From NCBI GenBank assembly GCA_963557065.1, contig CAUWCT010000009.1, forward strand, positions 1 through 58,090: a stretch of DNA of 58,090 nucleotides, given 5' to 3'. Source of the DNA: UMGS1370 sp963557065. GTDB lineage: Bacteria; Bacillota; Clostridia; Lachnospirales; Lachnospiraceae. The position numbers and the translations under genes were made by a program. This document shows, in pieces, positions 24,654 to 32,450 of this stretch (position 1 is its first letter; each line of letters starts with the position of its first letter). Under the pieces are notes generated by a model. That model worked only from the letters and a program-made list of their open reading frames with translations, was not told the origin of the DNA and did not search any database.

Positions 24654-25532
24654 TCACAGGAAAAAATGTTTATAGGGAACTGTAGTAACAGCCGGATGAT
24701 TAATGCCATGAAACTGGCAGTCATCCTCTCCATAACAGGTGCCATGGTCTGAACAGCAGATAACAAACGCGCCTCCCCGCTTTTTCTTCCATCCCTCAAA
24801 TAACCGTCCCAATTCTCCATCTGCATATCTTAAGGCTGCCTTGTGACTTTCTATACTGTCTTTTCTGGCTCCTTCCAGATAAAAATAATTGGGGTAATGA
24901 ATGGCATCAATATTTAAATATAGAAAAATAGGGTGATTCTTATCCGCCTTGTCAATCCGTCTCAGCAAGAAATCCACCTGGTTTTTGGCACTGTTTTTCA
25001 CCCCGCATCCAAACGCCGGAGTCCAGTAACTTTTCTGAAAATAACCTGGAAATACCTTTCCCAAATCAGAACGCTTGTCAAAAAATGCTACACCGCCTAC
25101 ACACCAGGTATCATACCCTTCTTTTTCCAGACCTTCCATAATCGTGCTTCCCTCAAAGGCATAGCTTCCTTCAGGTCCTGTGCTCCCCATCCCAATCTGT
25201 TTTGGAAAAAACAGCATTTCCCTGTCTAACAGACTCTTTGCTTCATAGGGACAGGGCAAAAATCCTGCAAACATGGCGTGATGGGATGGATATGTAAAAT
25301 TTCCCGGAGCCTGGCGTTTCTGCCATGGCCCATACTGATTTAATACTGGCGTATTCCCCTTTTCCTCTTCACTGACAGCCGCATCATACCTAAGCGTATC
25401 CAGACAGATCAGTAAAATATCCTGGCAATTTACCACCTGCCTCATATCTACAGAAGGCTTTGCCTTATTTTGGGAACCTCTAAAACTGTGAAACGGAATC
25501 TCTCCAGTTGTTTTTTTCTCATTGTCTTCCAC
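24654..25532 (-). CDS. STM4013/SEN3800-family sulfatase-like hydrolase
   Basis: A 292-residue protein of the alkaline phosphatase/sulfatase fold. The N-terminal ILLICLDTLRYDAA supplies the first metal-binding Asp, TYPSHHAMFAG occupies the usual nucleophile region (Thr/Ser), and CCSDHGTCYGEDD with FHGINHP supplies the later Asp/His ligands. No Cys-x-Pro-x-Arg formylglycine motif is seen, so a phospho- or phosphono-ester hydrolase or transferase is as likely as a sulfatase. It has no signal peptide and is cytoplasmic. Start codon GTG with a GAGGTGG site, overlapping the STM4014-type gene by 14 bases. Confidence 0.86.
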   Translation of the reverse strand: MEDNEKKTTGEIPFHSFRGSQNKAKPSVDMRQVVNCQDILLICLDTLRYDAAVSEEEKGNTPVLNQYGPWQKRQAPGNFTYPSHHAMFAGFLPCPYEAKSLLDREMLFFPKQIGMGSTGPEGSYAFEGSTIMEGLEKEGYDTWCVGGVAFFDKRSDLGKVFPGYFQKSYWTPAFGCGVKNSAKNQVDFLLRRIDKADKNHPIFLYLNIDAIHYPNYFYLEGARKDSIESHKAALRYADGELGRLFEGWKKKRGGAFVICCSDHGTCYGEDDCQFHGINHPAVTTVPYKHFFL

Positions 25533-26559
25533 ACAGCCACCTCTTTATCATCTTTGCCTGATGTTGGTAAATACTATTTTTATCATAAATATCCTGGTAA
25601 ATCAAATCTCCCTGACCATTCATCTCGATCACCCTGGGTTTAAAACTCCCTTTTTCCAGCAAAATATCGATCCCAACGCTTCTCAGCCCCTGAAAGCTTC
25701 CTGCAGCTCTTTTGCACAGTTCTTCTATCTCCTCAACAGTTGAAACAGTAAGTCCCAATTCTGATGCTTTCAGCGGATGGTTATTCAAGTGCAGGTTGGT
25801 AACAGGTCCTTTTGACAGTCTGGCCAGCATAAAATCCGTTTGCCCATCCTGCACTACTGCCCTCAAATCATAGGAAAATCCCTGGTGCTGCGCCTTGGCA
25901 TACCACCGTTCCACGATACAGTCCAGCGATAACAGCCTGTTTAGAAAAGTCATCACCTGCTCTCTGTCTGTAAAACGCCGAAGCCGCTTGGTATTCACCA
26001 GGCGGCCTGTCTGAGGATCTTCCATCCCACAGGTATAAAGCGTCATATTTCCTGTTCTTTTCTGATAGCGGAAAGCAGCAATCCCTGCTGCGCCAGAACC
26101 TTTCACCGGCTTTATGAATACCTGAAACATGCCATAATGAGCCATGGCCATAAGAAGATGTTCTCCGTCCGATATGTCTCCTTCCAAGGTTTCTGTCACC
26201 GGTATTTCCCTGTTTTTAAGGACTTTCTTGCATCCTTTTTTATCAAGAAGCTGCAAAATAGCCTGCGGCGAATTAAGAAACCGGATATGTTCCCTTTCTC
26301 CCAGAATTTCTAACTGTTCCAGAAACGTCTCATAATTGGATGTTAAACCACCCAGTTCCTCCAGACAGCAGCTGGTCCAGACAGGAGGATCTATTTTTAA
26401 AAACAGTTCTTTTTGCTCCCATCCTTTTGGCAGGCTCTTTTCCCTCCAAAATGTCTCCCAGTCCCAGAACTCTATAGGTGCTCCCTGGTCCCTCATAGCC
26501 TTTTTTAGATGGAGAGTCCGCTTGGTTTTTGGATTTCCCAGAAGAACCGCCTGTCTCAT
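25519..26559 (-). CDS. STM4014-family ATP-grasp-like protein
   Basis: A 346-residue protein with ATP-grasp features: VFIKPVKGSGAAGIAAF (the nucleotide-binding lysine and glycine loop), IVERWYAK, FSYDLRAVV and the metal-ligating VIEMNGQGDLIYQDI near the C-terminus. Such enzymes join a carboxylate to an amine through an acyl phosphate. The ATG at 26559 is chosen because it overlaps the STM4015-type stop as ATGA, the usual coupled arrangement. It matches the uncharacterised STM4014 family by context and motif pattern. Confidence 0.85.
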   Translation of the reverse strand: MRQAVLLGNPKTKRTLHLKKAMRDQGAPIEFWDWETFWREKSLPKGWEQKELFLKIDPPVWTSCCLEELGGLTSNYETFLEQLEILGEREHIRFLNSPQAILQLLDKKGCKKVLKNREIPVTETLEGDISDGEHLLMAMAHYGMFQVFIKPVKGSGAAGIAAFRYQKRTGNMTLYTCGMEDPQTGRLVNTKRLRRFTDREQVMTFLNRLLSLDCIVERWYAKAQHQGFSYDLRAVVQDGQTDFMLARLSKGPVTNLHLNNHPLKASELGLTVSTVEEIEELCKRAAGSFQGLRSVGIDILLEKGSFKPRVIEMNGQGDLIYQDIYDKNSIYQHQAKMIKRWLCGRQ

Positions 26560-27413
26560 TCTGTCAGCATGGCGTTCATCCATATTTCGCCATGATAGAT
26601 TTCCGCTTCATTTTCTTCAGAAGCATCCAGTTCTATTGGAAGCCTTTTCAATTCCTGCACCATACTCTCTGACATATAGTGATAATGAACATCTAGAGTT
26701 TTTACATTCGGATGGGCTGGAAGCTTCTCTAAAAGCAGCTTTCCGCCTTTGTCTGTCAGTGTGCCATTGGCTAAATCCAGAGTATGAATCTGTGCCATAT
26801 ATTTGCTTTCCAGAACTGCCTCTGCCAGTTCATCCTGAATCTCACTATCTTCAATTCCCAAATATTCCAGCTTTGGAAAATCTGATTGTTCCAAAAGTGT
26901 CCGTACACTATCTGCATCCCCATCAAAGCCATAGTTATCAATCCCAATATAAAGAACCAGCTTTTTCAGATTTGGCAGCTTAGCCTTCTGAATGGAATTC
27001 ATAACAGAGACAGGAAGTCCTCCGCAAATAATGGTCAGTGATTCCAGACCCTCATGCTCTATCTCCCCAAGAATCAATTCTTCACTTCCCTTAACAGTCA
27101 ATTCTTTTAACTGTGGCATGGCGCTCCATAAAGTCTGGTAATTTCCCTGGATAATCCAGGATACTTCGCAGTCTTCATAGTCCATATCCCCTACAAACAA
27201 CTTCTCCACATGAGAAAAAGCATCCCGGTTATTTACAATGCCATCTAAAATTGCCTGACAGCTTTCCTCACAGGGATTTCCCCAACAGCCAATAATCAAA
27301 TCTGTAACTTCCAAAAACTCCGGATCCGCCATAATATCCTCTATCATGGCAGCGGAATTCTTCCCCTCCTCATACTGTTCATAGTCATAAAAATACTTTT
27401 TTGTTTTTCCCAT
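26556..27413 (-). CDS. STM4015-family leucine-rich-repeat protein
   Basis: A 285-residue cytoplasmic protein with irregular leucine-rich repeats: LKELTVKGSEELILG, LESLTIICGGLPVSV, LPNLKKLVLYIGI, FPKLEYLGIEDSEI, IHTLDLANGTLTDKG and NVKTLDVHYHYMSE. Repeat units are about 25-30 residues. It belongs to the STM4015 family found with the other four cassette members. A perfect AAGGAGG site precedes the ATG. It is the first gene of the cassette and probably binds a protein or peptide partner rather than acting as an enzyme. Confidence 0.85.
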   Translation of the reverse strand: MGKTKKYFYDYEQYEEGKNSAAMIEDIMADPEFLEVTDLIIGCWGNPCEESCQAILDGIVNNRDAFSHVEKLFVGDMDYEDCEVSWIIQGNYQTLWSAMPQLKELTVKGSEELILGEIEHEGLESLTIICGGLPVSVMNSIQKAKLPNLKKLVLYIGIDNYGFDGDADSVRTLLEQSDFPKLEYLGIEDSEIQDELAEAVLESKYMAQIHTLDLANGTLTDKGGKLLLEKLPAHPNVKTLDVHYHYMSESMVQELKRLPIELDASEENEAEIYHGEIWMNAMLTE

Positions 27414-27443
27414 AAAAACCTCCTTATGTTAGTTCTGTTATAC

Positions 27444-27485
27444 TTATTTTACTTCTCTTAAGTATTTCATTGCCTTTCTGCGCAT
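27444..27485 (-). CDS. Possible 13-residue ORF ahead of the STM4011-4015 cassette
   Basis: In the 89-base gap between rlmH and the STM4015-type gene an ATG opens a 13-codon frame (MRRKAMKYLREVK). A GGGAGG sequence overlaps the rlmH stop 12 bases upstream, a rather long spacing. It could be a leader peptide, a minimal precursor peptide or chance. Nothing else in the gap is recognisable. Confidence 0.2.
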   Translation of the reverse strand: MRRKAMKYLREVK

Positions 27486-27502
27486 AGCTATATGCTGCCT
27501 CC

Positions 27503-27982
27503 CTATTTATGGTACGGCGCCCCGGAAAGGATTCGGTAACTGCGGTAAATCTGTTCCAGCAAAATAACCCTCATAAGCTGGTGAGGAAATGTCATTTTTG
27601 AAAAACTGAGCTGGCAGTCAGCCCGTCTTAGTACCTCATCTGAAAGTCCCAGAGAACCGCCGATTACAAATGCAATATGGCTGACGCCTCCAATTCCCAG
27701 AGAGCCTATTTTTTCGGCCAGTTCTTCTGAAGTCAGCATTTTTCCCTGAATCGCCAGCGCGATCACATACATGCCTTCCTTCATATGATTTAAAATTCTC
27801 TGTCCCTCTTTTTCTTTAATCTGTTCCTCTGCCAGAGCACTTGCCTGATCCGGTGTCTTTTCATCTGCCACCTGAATGATTTCCAGCTTGCAGTAACGGC
27901 TAAGACGCTTTGAATACTCCCCTATTGCCTGCTCCAGATATTTTTCTTTTATCTTTCCTACTGTAATCAGGGTGATTTTCAT
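27503..27982 (-). CDS. rlmH: 23S rRNA pseudouridine-1915 N3-methyltransferase RlmH
   Basis: SPOUT-class methyltransferase of exactly the usual 159 residues. It begins MKITLITVGKIKEKYLEQAIGEYSKRL and ends QIYRSYRILSGAPYHK; the SAM-binding knot has HIAFVIGGSLGLSDEVL and FSKMTFPHQLMRVILLEQ. It methylates helix 69 of 23S rRNA. The start overlaps the upstream acetyltransferase stop by 4 bases, and the STM cassette follows 89 bases later in the same direction. Confidence 0.97.
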   Translation of the reverse strand: MKITLITVGKIKEKYLEQAIGEYSKRLSRYCKLEIIQVADEKTPDQASALAEEQIKEKEGQRILNHMKEGMYVIALAIQGKMLTSEELAEKIGSLGIGGVSHIAFVIGGSLGLSDEVLRRADCQLSFSKMTFPHQLMRVILLEQIYRSYRILSGAPYHK

Positions 27983-28503
27983 ACTTTATCCCGGCCTTTC
28001 CCAAACTCCAGAATCATATCGTACCACACTGCACCTCCATGAACAGACGCAGACACACCCAAATTCTGATAGCCGAATTTCTCATAGTAATGGATCAATT
28101 TATCCTTACAGGTCAAAATCACTCCATCCCGTCCCTGCTTTTTAGCCTCCTCAATCATCCGATTCATTAAAGCAGCCGCCACGCCCTGACGTCTAGCCTT
28201 TTTTGCCACATCCAGTCCAAAAATGCTCTGATACCGGCCATCTTTTTTGTGCCAGCTAACATCCTCAAACATTTCATCGCAAATTTTCTGACAATCCACT
28301 GCAGCTCCGTTGATAAACCCGATTATCTCCTGGGGACAGCCGTCTTTTACCTCTTCTGCCACAAAAAAGCATTCTGGAAAAGCAGTCAGACGCTTTTTAA
28401 GGGAATCCTCGTTTGCCGCCTCTGCTGCCGGAAAACACTCTGCCTCTACTCCTGCAATTGCCTTTACGTCTTCTATTCTTCCCTGTCTTATCTGATAAGT
28501 CAT
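27979..28503 (-). CDS. GNAT-family N-acetyltransferase
   Basis: A 174-residue GNAT protein. The acetyl-CoA-binding motif A reads IFGLDVAKKARRQGVAAALMNRMIEEAKKQG (the R-x-x-G-x-A pattern), followed by a GVILTCKDKLIHYYEKFGYQ segment of motif B. Members of this subgroup resemble arylalkylamine or small-molecule acetyltransferases; the substrate is not predictable. It overlaps rlmH and diverges from pdaA across 57 bases. Confidence 0.88.
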   Translation of the reverse strand: MTYQIRQGRIEDVKAIAGVEAECFPAAEAANEDSLKKRLTAFPECFFVAEEVKDGCPQEIIGFINGAAVDCQKICDEMFEDVSWHKKDGRYQSIFGLDVAKKARRQGVAAALMNRMIEEAKKQGRDGVILTCKDKLIHYYEKFGYQNLGVSASVHGGAVWYDMILEFGKGRDKV

Positions 28504-28560
28504 TTTTCTCTCTTCTTTCTCATATATTAAAAAAAATCAATCCATAGGGATGATTGGTCT

Positions 28561-29391
28561 ATGAAACATCCTTTTCCCAAAAAACATCTTACCGCCTTTG
28601 GCCTGGCGGCTCTCTTTTGCTTTTCATTTTTTGCAGGCCAGATGACGGCCCGCTTTACCTTAAGCCGTCCGGCATCCTCCCATATCCTTCAAAATGCATC
28701 CGATGGCAACTGGGGCTTAAGCTTTCAAACCCAGGGCCAAACTCCTGTGGGCAACGCCACTTCTGATTATCTGAAACAGTACAGGGCCTGTTATGCTGGT
28801 TCTCCTGATGAAAAGGTGATTTATCTCACCTTTGACGCCGGATATGAAAACGGCAATACCGCCCCGATTTTGGATGCCCTAAAAAAACACAATGCACCAG
28901 CAGCTTTTTTTCTGGTAGGCAATTATCTGGAAACCAGCCCGGATTTAGTAAAAAGAATGGTAAATGAAGGCCACATTGTAGCCAATCATACCTACCACCA
29001 CCCGGATATGTCTAAAATTTCCACTGCCGATACGTTTCAAAAAGAACTGACGGATTTGGAAACCCTGTTTCAGCAGATAACTGGTACGTCCATGCCGAAG
29101 TTTTACCGCCCTCCCCAGGGAAAATACAGCGAAGACAATCTGAAAATGGCAAATGACATGGGGTATACCACATTTTTCTGGAGTCTGGCTTATGTAGACT
29201 GGTACCAGGATAAGCAGCCGTCAAAAGAAGAAGCGTTTGACAAACTGATTAACCGGATTCATCCAGGAGCCGTTGTTCTGCTCCACAGCACCTCCAGCAC
29301 CAATGCAGATATTTTAGATGAACTTCTCACCAAATGGGAAGAGATGGGATATCGGTTTGAATCTATTGACAAATTGGCAGAAACCCTGTAA
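28561..29391 (+). CDS. pdaA: Polysaccharide deacetylase PdaA-like
   Basis: NodB-domain enzyme of 276 residues. In Bacillus PdaA de-N-acetylates muramic acid in cortex peptidoglycan so that muramic delta-lactam can form. An N-terminal membrane/signal segment (LTAFGLAALFCFSFFAGQMTA) is followed by the NodB motifs TFDAGYENG, HTYHHPDMS, RPPQGKYSE, FWSLAYVDW and LLHSTSS. The metal-binding His pair and the catalytic Asp are present. It ends in a strong hairpin terminator that overlaps its stop codon. Confidence 0.92.
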   Translation: MKHPFPKKHLTAFGLAALFCFSFFAGQMTARFTLSRPASSHILQNASDGNWGLSFQTQGQTPVGNATSDYLKQYRACYAGSPDEKVIYLTFDAGYENGNTAPILDALKKHNAPAAFFLVGNYLETSPDLVKRMVNEGHIVANHTYHHPDMSKISTADTFQKELTDLETLFQQITGTSMPKFYRPPQGKYSEDNLKMANDMGYTTFFWSLAYVDWYQDKQPSKEEAFDKLINRIHPGAVVLLHSTSSTNADILDELLTKWEEMGYRFESIDKLAETL

Positions 29392-29412
29392 TACCGGGTT
29401 TCTGCTTGTTTC
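29377..29412 (+). terminator. Intrinsic terminator after pdaA
   Basis: GCAGAAACCC (29377-29386) pairs perfectly with GGGTTTCTGC (29396-29405) across a 9-base loop and is followed by TTGTTTCT. The left arm lies in the last codons of pdaA. It separates pdaA from the convergent response-regulator gene. Confidence 0.85.
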
Positions 29413-29430
29413 TAAAGTAAACCATCTTCT

Positions 29431-30132
29431 TTATTTGGCGCGAAAATAGTATCCTACACCCCACTTGGTATGGACGTATTTCGGATCGCTTGGGCTTGGC
29501 TCAATTTTTTCCCGCAGCCTTCTCACATGAACGTCTACTGTGCGGACATCGCCAGTATCCATGGCCCGATTGCCCCATACAAGGGCCAGTAAAGACTCCC
29601 TGCTGTAAACCTTGTTAGGATTGCACACTAAAAGTTCCAGAAGGTCAAACTCCTTTGCTGTCAGATTAATCTCTTTTTCGCCGATAAACACTCTTCGGCT
29701 GTCCATATCCAGTTTTAAATCTCCTGCAATCATCACATGATTTTCCGGACCCTGGTTCTTTTTCTTATTTTTGGCGCTGCGGCGCATAATCGCTTTGATT
29801 CTGGCCTTAACCTCTAAAATATTAAAGGGCTTGGTGATGTAATCATCTGCCCCGTATTCCAGTCCCAGAATTTTATCCATATCGCCGCCCTTAGCAGTCA
29901 GCATAATAATCGGCACTTCGGAAAATTCCCGAATCGCCTGACACACTTCATATCCGTCTGCTTTTGGAAGCATCACATCCAGCAAAATAATGTCGTATTC
30001 TTTCTGACGCGCCTTCTCAATGGCTTCTTCGCCGTCATATGCGCAGTCTACCTCCATGTCATCCTGTTCTAAACTGAACCGGATTCCTTTTACAATCAAC
30101 TTCTCATCATCCACTACTAATACTCGCGCCAT
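29431..30132 (-). CDS. OmpR/PhoB-family response regulator (orphan)
   Basis: A 233-residue two-domain regulator. The receiver domain has the acidic pair DDEK, the phospho-acceptor in ILLDVMLP, the switch threonine in MLTAK and KPF; the C-terminal winged helix ends VRTVDVHVRRLREKIEPSPSDPKYVHTKWGVGYYF. Overall it looks most like WalR/YycF- or PhoP-type regulators. No histidine kinase gene is adjacent: downstream is convergent pdaA, upstream the ComEA-like gene. Its partner kinase must lie elsewhere. Confidence 0.92.
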   Translation of the reverse strand: MARVLVVDDEKLIVKGIRFSLEQDDMEVDCAYDGEEAIEKARQKEYDIILLDVMLPKADGYEVCQAIREFSEVPIIMLTAKGGDMDKILGLEYGADDYITKPFNILEVKARIKAIMRRSAKNKKKNQGPENHVMIAGDLKLDMDSRRVFIGEKEINLTAKEFDLLELLVCNPNKVYSRESLLALVWGNRAMDTGDVRTVDVHVRRLREKIEPSPSDPKYVHTKWGVGYYFRAK

Positions 30133-30162
30133 GTTCCACCTCTGATTTATGTACTGCCGTCT

Positions 30163-30783
30163 TTAAACGGTAATTTTATCTTTTATCTTTTCAAATACTG
30201 CGTCTTTGATGCCGGGAACCTGCTTAATCTCCTCAATAGACTCAAAAGGTCCATGCTCCTGCCGATATGTTATAATATCCTGAGCCCTGGATTCCCCAAT
30301 CCCTCCAAGAGCGGTAAGTTCGCTGATCCCGGCTGTGTTAAGATTTACTTTTCCTTCTTCCTCCGAAAAAGGAACCTGGGAAAGAGTCTGGGCTTCTTCT
30401 CTGGTGGGAATCTGGATTTTCATACTGTCTTCCAGAAGTTGGGCCAGATTCAGGGCATCTTTTGCCGCCTCTTCTGAAAACCCTCCTGCCGCCCCAACTG
30501 CGTCTAAAATCCTGTCTCCCTCAGACAATTCATAAACTCCCGGACTTTTCACTGCACCGCACACATGAACCAAAAGAACCGCTGGTTTTAGAGACTCCTT
30601 TACAGTCTCCATCTTTCCAGACTCTGTTTCCAGCATATCCTGTGTGCAGTCTTCTGCCTGGTTTTCGGCATTTAAAATCATTTCCTCCTTCCGGCTGTCA
30701 CATCCGGTACTCAAGTACAGTGCCAAAAGAAGGAGAGGCAGCAGGACTGCTGCCTTCCGGCATTTTTTTATAAAATTTTTCAA
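30163..30783 (-). CDS. ComEA-like helix-hairpin-helix lipoprotein
   Basis: A 206-residue exported protein. The N-terminus has a basic start, a hydrophobic run (AAVLLPLLLLALYL) and a lipobox LSTGC, so it is probably lipid-anchored. Residues of about 65-125 form an SLBB domain (LVHVCGAVKSPGVYELSEGDRILDAV), and the C-terminal 60 residues form the ComEA helix-hairpin-helix pair (VNLNTAGISELTALGGIGESRAQDII). ComEA binds incoming DNA during transformation; most are anchored by a transmembrane helix, and a lipoprotein form is a variation. Confidence 0.88.
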   Translation of the reverse strand: MKNFIKKCRKAAVLLPLLLLALYLSTGCDSRKEEMILNAENQAEDCTQDMLETESGKMETVKESLKPAVLLVHVCGAVKSPGVYELSEGDRILDAVGAAGGFSEEAAKDALNLAQLLEDSMKIQIPTREEAQTLSQVPFSEEEGKVNLNTAGISELTALGGIGESRAQDIITYRQEHGPFESIEEIKQVPGIKDAVFEKIKDKITV

Positions 30784-30856
30784 TGGCTTCCTCCTTAATA
30801 GGATGCCGTCTCAGCCTATACTCTATTCTACCCAATGGACCTTTTAAATACAAGCA

Positions 30857-31285
30857 TTATTTTTTAAAAATTACAATCCCTAAAATGGCAACTGCTGCCC
30901 CTAAAAGTTTTCTCCATTCAAAGTCTGCCTGTTCCACTCCAAACATGCCGAATACTTCAATACAGTAAGCCACAATAATCTGGGCAACTACAATCAAAAG
31001 AGCCGACTGGGCAGGGCCTAAGCTTCCCACACTTTTGATTACTGTATAGGTAATGAAAGCCCCAAGAATTCCTCCCAGCAGCATGTATTTCGGCTCTACC
31101 TGCCAAAGTCCTCCTATCTGCTCCCTGCCGGTAAACAGCCACATAGCCAGACAGGCCGCAAATGCTGTCAGCTGCACCCACCCGGCTGATACCCAAATAC
31201 TGGTCTGCTTGGTCACCTCTGTATTAAATACTCCCTGAATGCTCATCAGAGCGCCTGAAATCAGCGCAATTATCCATCCTGCCAT
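30857..31285 (-). CDS. Small DMT-type membrane protein (YdcZ/DUF606-like)
   Basis: A 142-residue integral membrane protein with five predicted helices (MAGWIIALISGALMSIQGVFN, VQLTAFAACLAMWLF, YMLLGGILGAFITYTVI, ALLIVVAQIIVAYCIEVFG, LGAAVAILGIVIF). The length and the FGVEQADFEWRKLLGAAVAILGI ending match the YdcZ/DUF606 half-size drug/metabolite transporters, which act as dimers. The frame extends 57 codons further upstream but MAGW is the natural start and has a GAGGCGG site. The substrate is unknown. Confidence 0.85.
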   Translation of the reverse strand: MAGWIIALISGALMSIQGVFNTEVTKQTSIWVSAGWVQLTAFAACLAMWLFTGREQIGGLWQVEPKYMLLGGILGAFITYTVIKSVGSLGPAQSALLIVVAQIIVAYCIEVFGMFGVEQADFEWRKLLGAAVAILGIVIFKK

Positions 31286-31491
31286 TTTTCTGTTCCGCCT
31301 CTCTGTAAACTTTCTCTTGTGATGCTTAGATTTCCCAAAAATCCGGTTCCTATTCCTGTCAGGACTGCCTGATCCGAAAAAGCTTATGGTTGTATTATAT
31401 CTGAACATGTACACATCATTACTTTTATGATATACTACCGCTGTAAAGTGAAACAATTCCTCAGTTTACCGCAAAGAAAGGATCTGTTGCC

Positions 31492-31581
31492 ATGGCAATA
31501 CCTCAAAAACAGTTTTACACTGAAGCTGACTGCTGCGCTCTTTTAGAAGACGTATGGACCGAACTGATAGACTATCAGTAA
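31492..31581 (+). pseudogene. Truncated Uma2-family (DUF820) remnant
   Basis: A 29-codon frame with an AAAGG-type site upstream reads MAIPQKQFYTEADCCALLEDV and ends WTELIDYQ. This resembles the start of Uma2/DUF820 PD-(D/E)XK-fold proteins (typically xALPxxxYYTxxDYxxLPEDxRxELIDG) but stops where the ELIDG motif should be, and no remainder is found downstream. It is probably a decayed gene fragment. The surrounding gap 31286-31605 shows no other gene. Confidence 0.55.
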
Positions 31582-31605
31582 TCATAAGAGATTGGAGGGC
31601 CTGAC

Positions 31606-32349
31606 ATGTTTGACGTAGAGCAAATCAAAAGTTTAAATGATTTAGAGCTAATGGTTTATGAATATATTGTAAAAAATCCAGACAAGGTAAAATATATGCG
31701 GATACGGGAACTGGCCTCTGAAGTCCATGTCTCTACCTCTACTATTCTCCGTTTCTGCAAAAAGATGGGCTGCGGCGGCTACGCAGAATTTAAGCTGCAG
31801 TTTCGGGAGCATTTAAATCCCAAAAACCAGGCCCAGATACAGGATGATATTTCCGAAGTCATTGATTTTCTTAAAAAGACCTCTTCTGAAGAGTTTGAAA
31901 ACAAGCTGGATTTTCTGGCAGAGATCATTTTTGAAGCAGACAACGTTTTTTTAGTGGGAAGCGGAATGTCCGGTATTGTAGCCAAATACGGCGCACGCTA
32001 CTTTTCCAGTATGGGAAAATTTTGTCTTTACATCGACGAACCCCATTATCCCACAGAAAGTCAGTTCATCGACAATTCCTTTGTAATCGTATTCTCTGTA
32101 TCCGGCGAGTCCAGGGATACCATTGGCCACGTAACCAGATTTAAAGAAAAGAACTGTCGGATTTTAAGCATTACCAATACGGAAAACTGCACCATTGCCA
32201 AACTGTCCGATTATAACATCGCCTATTATGTCACCTATATGAAATTAAAAGATTACGATGTTACCACCCAGCTGCCTGCCATCAGCATTGTAGAACGTCT
32301 CGGAAAAAAACTTTACAGAAACAGTGTGTTACTTAAAAAAAACAAGTGA
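31606..32349 (+). CDS. RpiR-family transcriptional regulator
   Basis: A 247-residue regulator with an N-terminal RpiR helix-turn-helix (YMRIRELASEVHVSTSTILRFCKKMGCGGYAEFK) and a C-terminal SIS sugar-phosphate-binding domain (VFLVGSGMSGIVAKYGARYFSSMG, VIVFSVSGESRDTI). It precedes the PTS transporter and 6-phospho-beta-glucosidase, so it most likely senses a phosphorylated beta-glucoside and controls their promoter. A terminator separates it from the PTS gene. Confidence 0.92.
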   Translation: MFDVEQIKSLNDLELMVYEYIVKNPDKVKYMRIRELASEVHVSTSTILRFCKKMGCGGYAEFKLQFREHLNPKNQAQIQDDISEVIDFLKKTSSEEFENKLDFLAEIIFEADNVFLVGSGMSGIVAKYGARYFSSMGKFCLYIDEPHYPTESQFIDNSFVIVFSVSGESRDTIGHVTRFKEKNCRILSITNTENCTIAKLSDYNIAYYVTYMKLKDYDVTTQLPAISIVERLGKKLYRNSVLLKKNK

Positions 32350-32372
32350 TTCGATGTGTCACTTGTTTTTTT
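32335..32372 (+). terminator. Intrinsic terminator after the RpiR gene
   Basis: AAACAAGTGA pairs with TCACTTGTTT around a short loop, flanked by A-rich and T-rich runs (TTTTTTT at the right). It overlaps the last codons and the stop of the regulator gene and could terminate in both directions. Confidence 0.85.
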
Positions 32373-32386
32373 AGTGCCAAAAGACG

Positions 32387-32415
32387 CTGACAAACGCCCT
32401 GTTCTTTTCTATAAT
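32387..32415 (+). promoter_or_regulatory. Promoter of the beta-glucoside PTS operon
   Basis: CTGACA (32387-32392) and TATAAT (32410-32415) with 17-base spacing lie between the terminator and the PTS gene. An AGGGAGG site follows before the ATG at 32451. Confidence 0.75.
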
Positions 32416-32450
32416 GCCCTTATCACACAAACCTTAGGGAGGAAAAAAAC

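Noticed and set aside
24654..25532. Calling the STM4013-type protein a classical sulfatase
   Set aside because: No C/S-x-P-x-R maturation motif is present, so formylglycine-dependent sulfatase activity is not supported.
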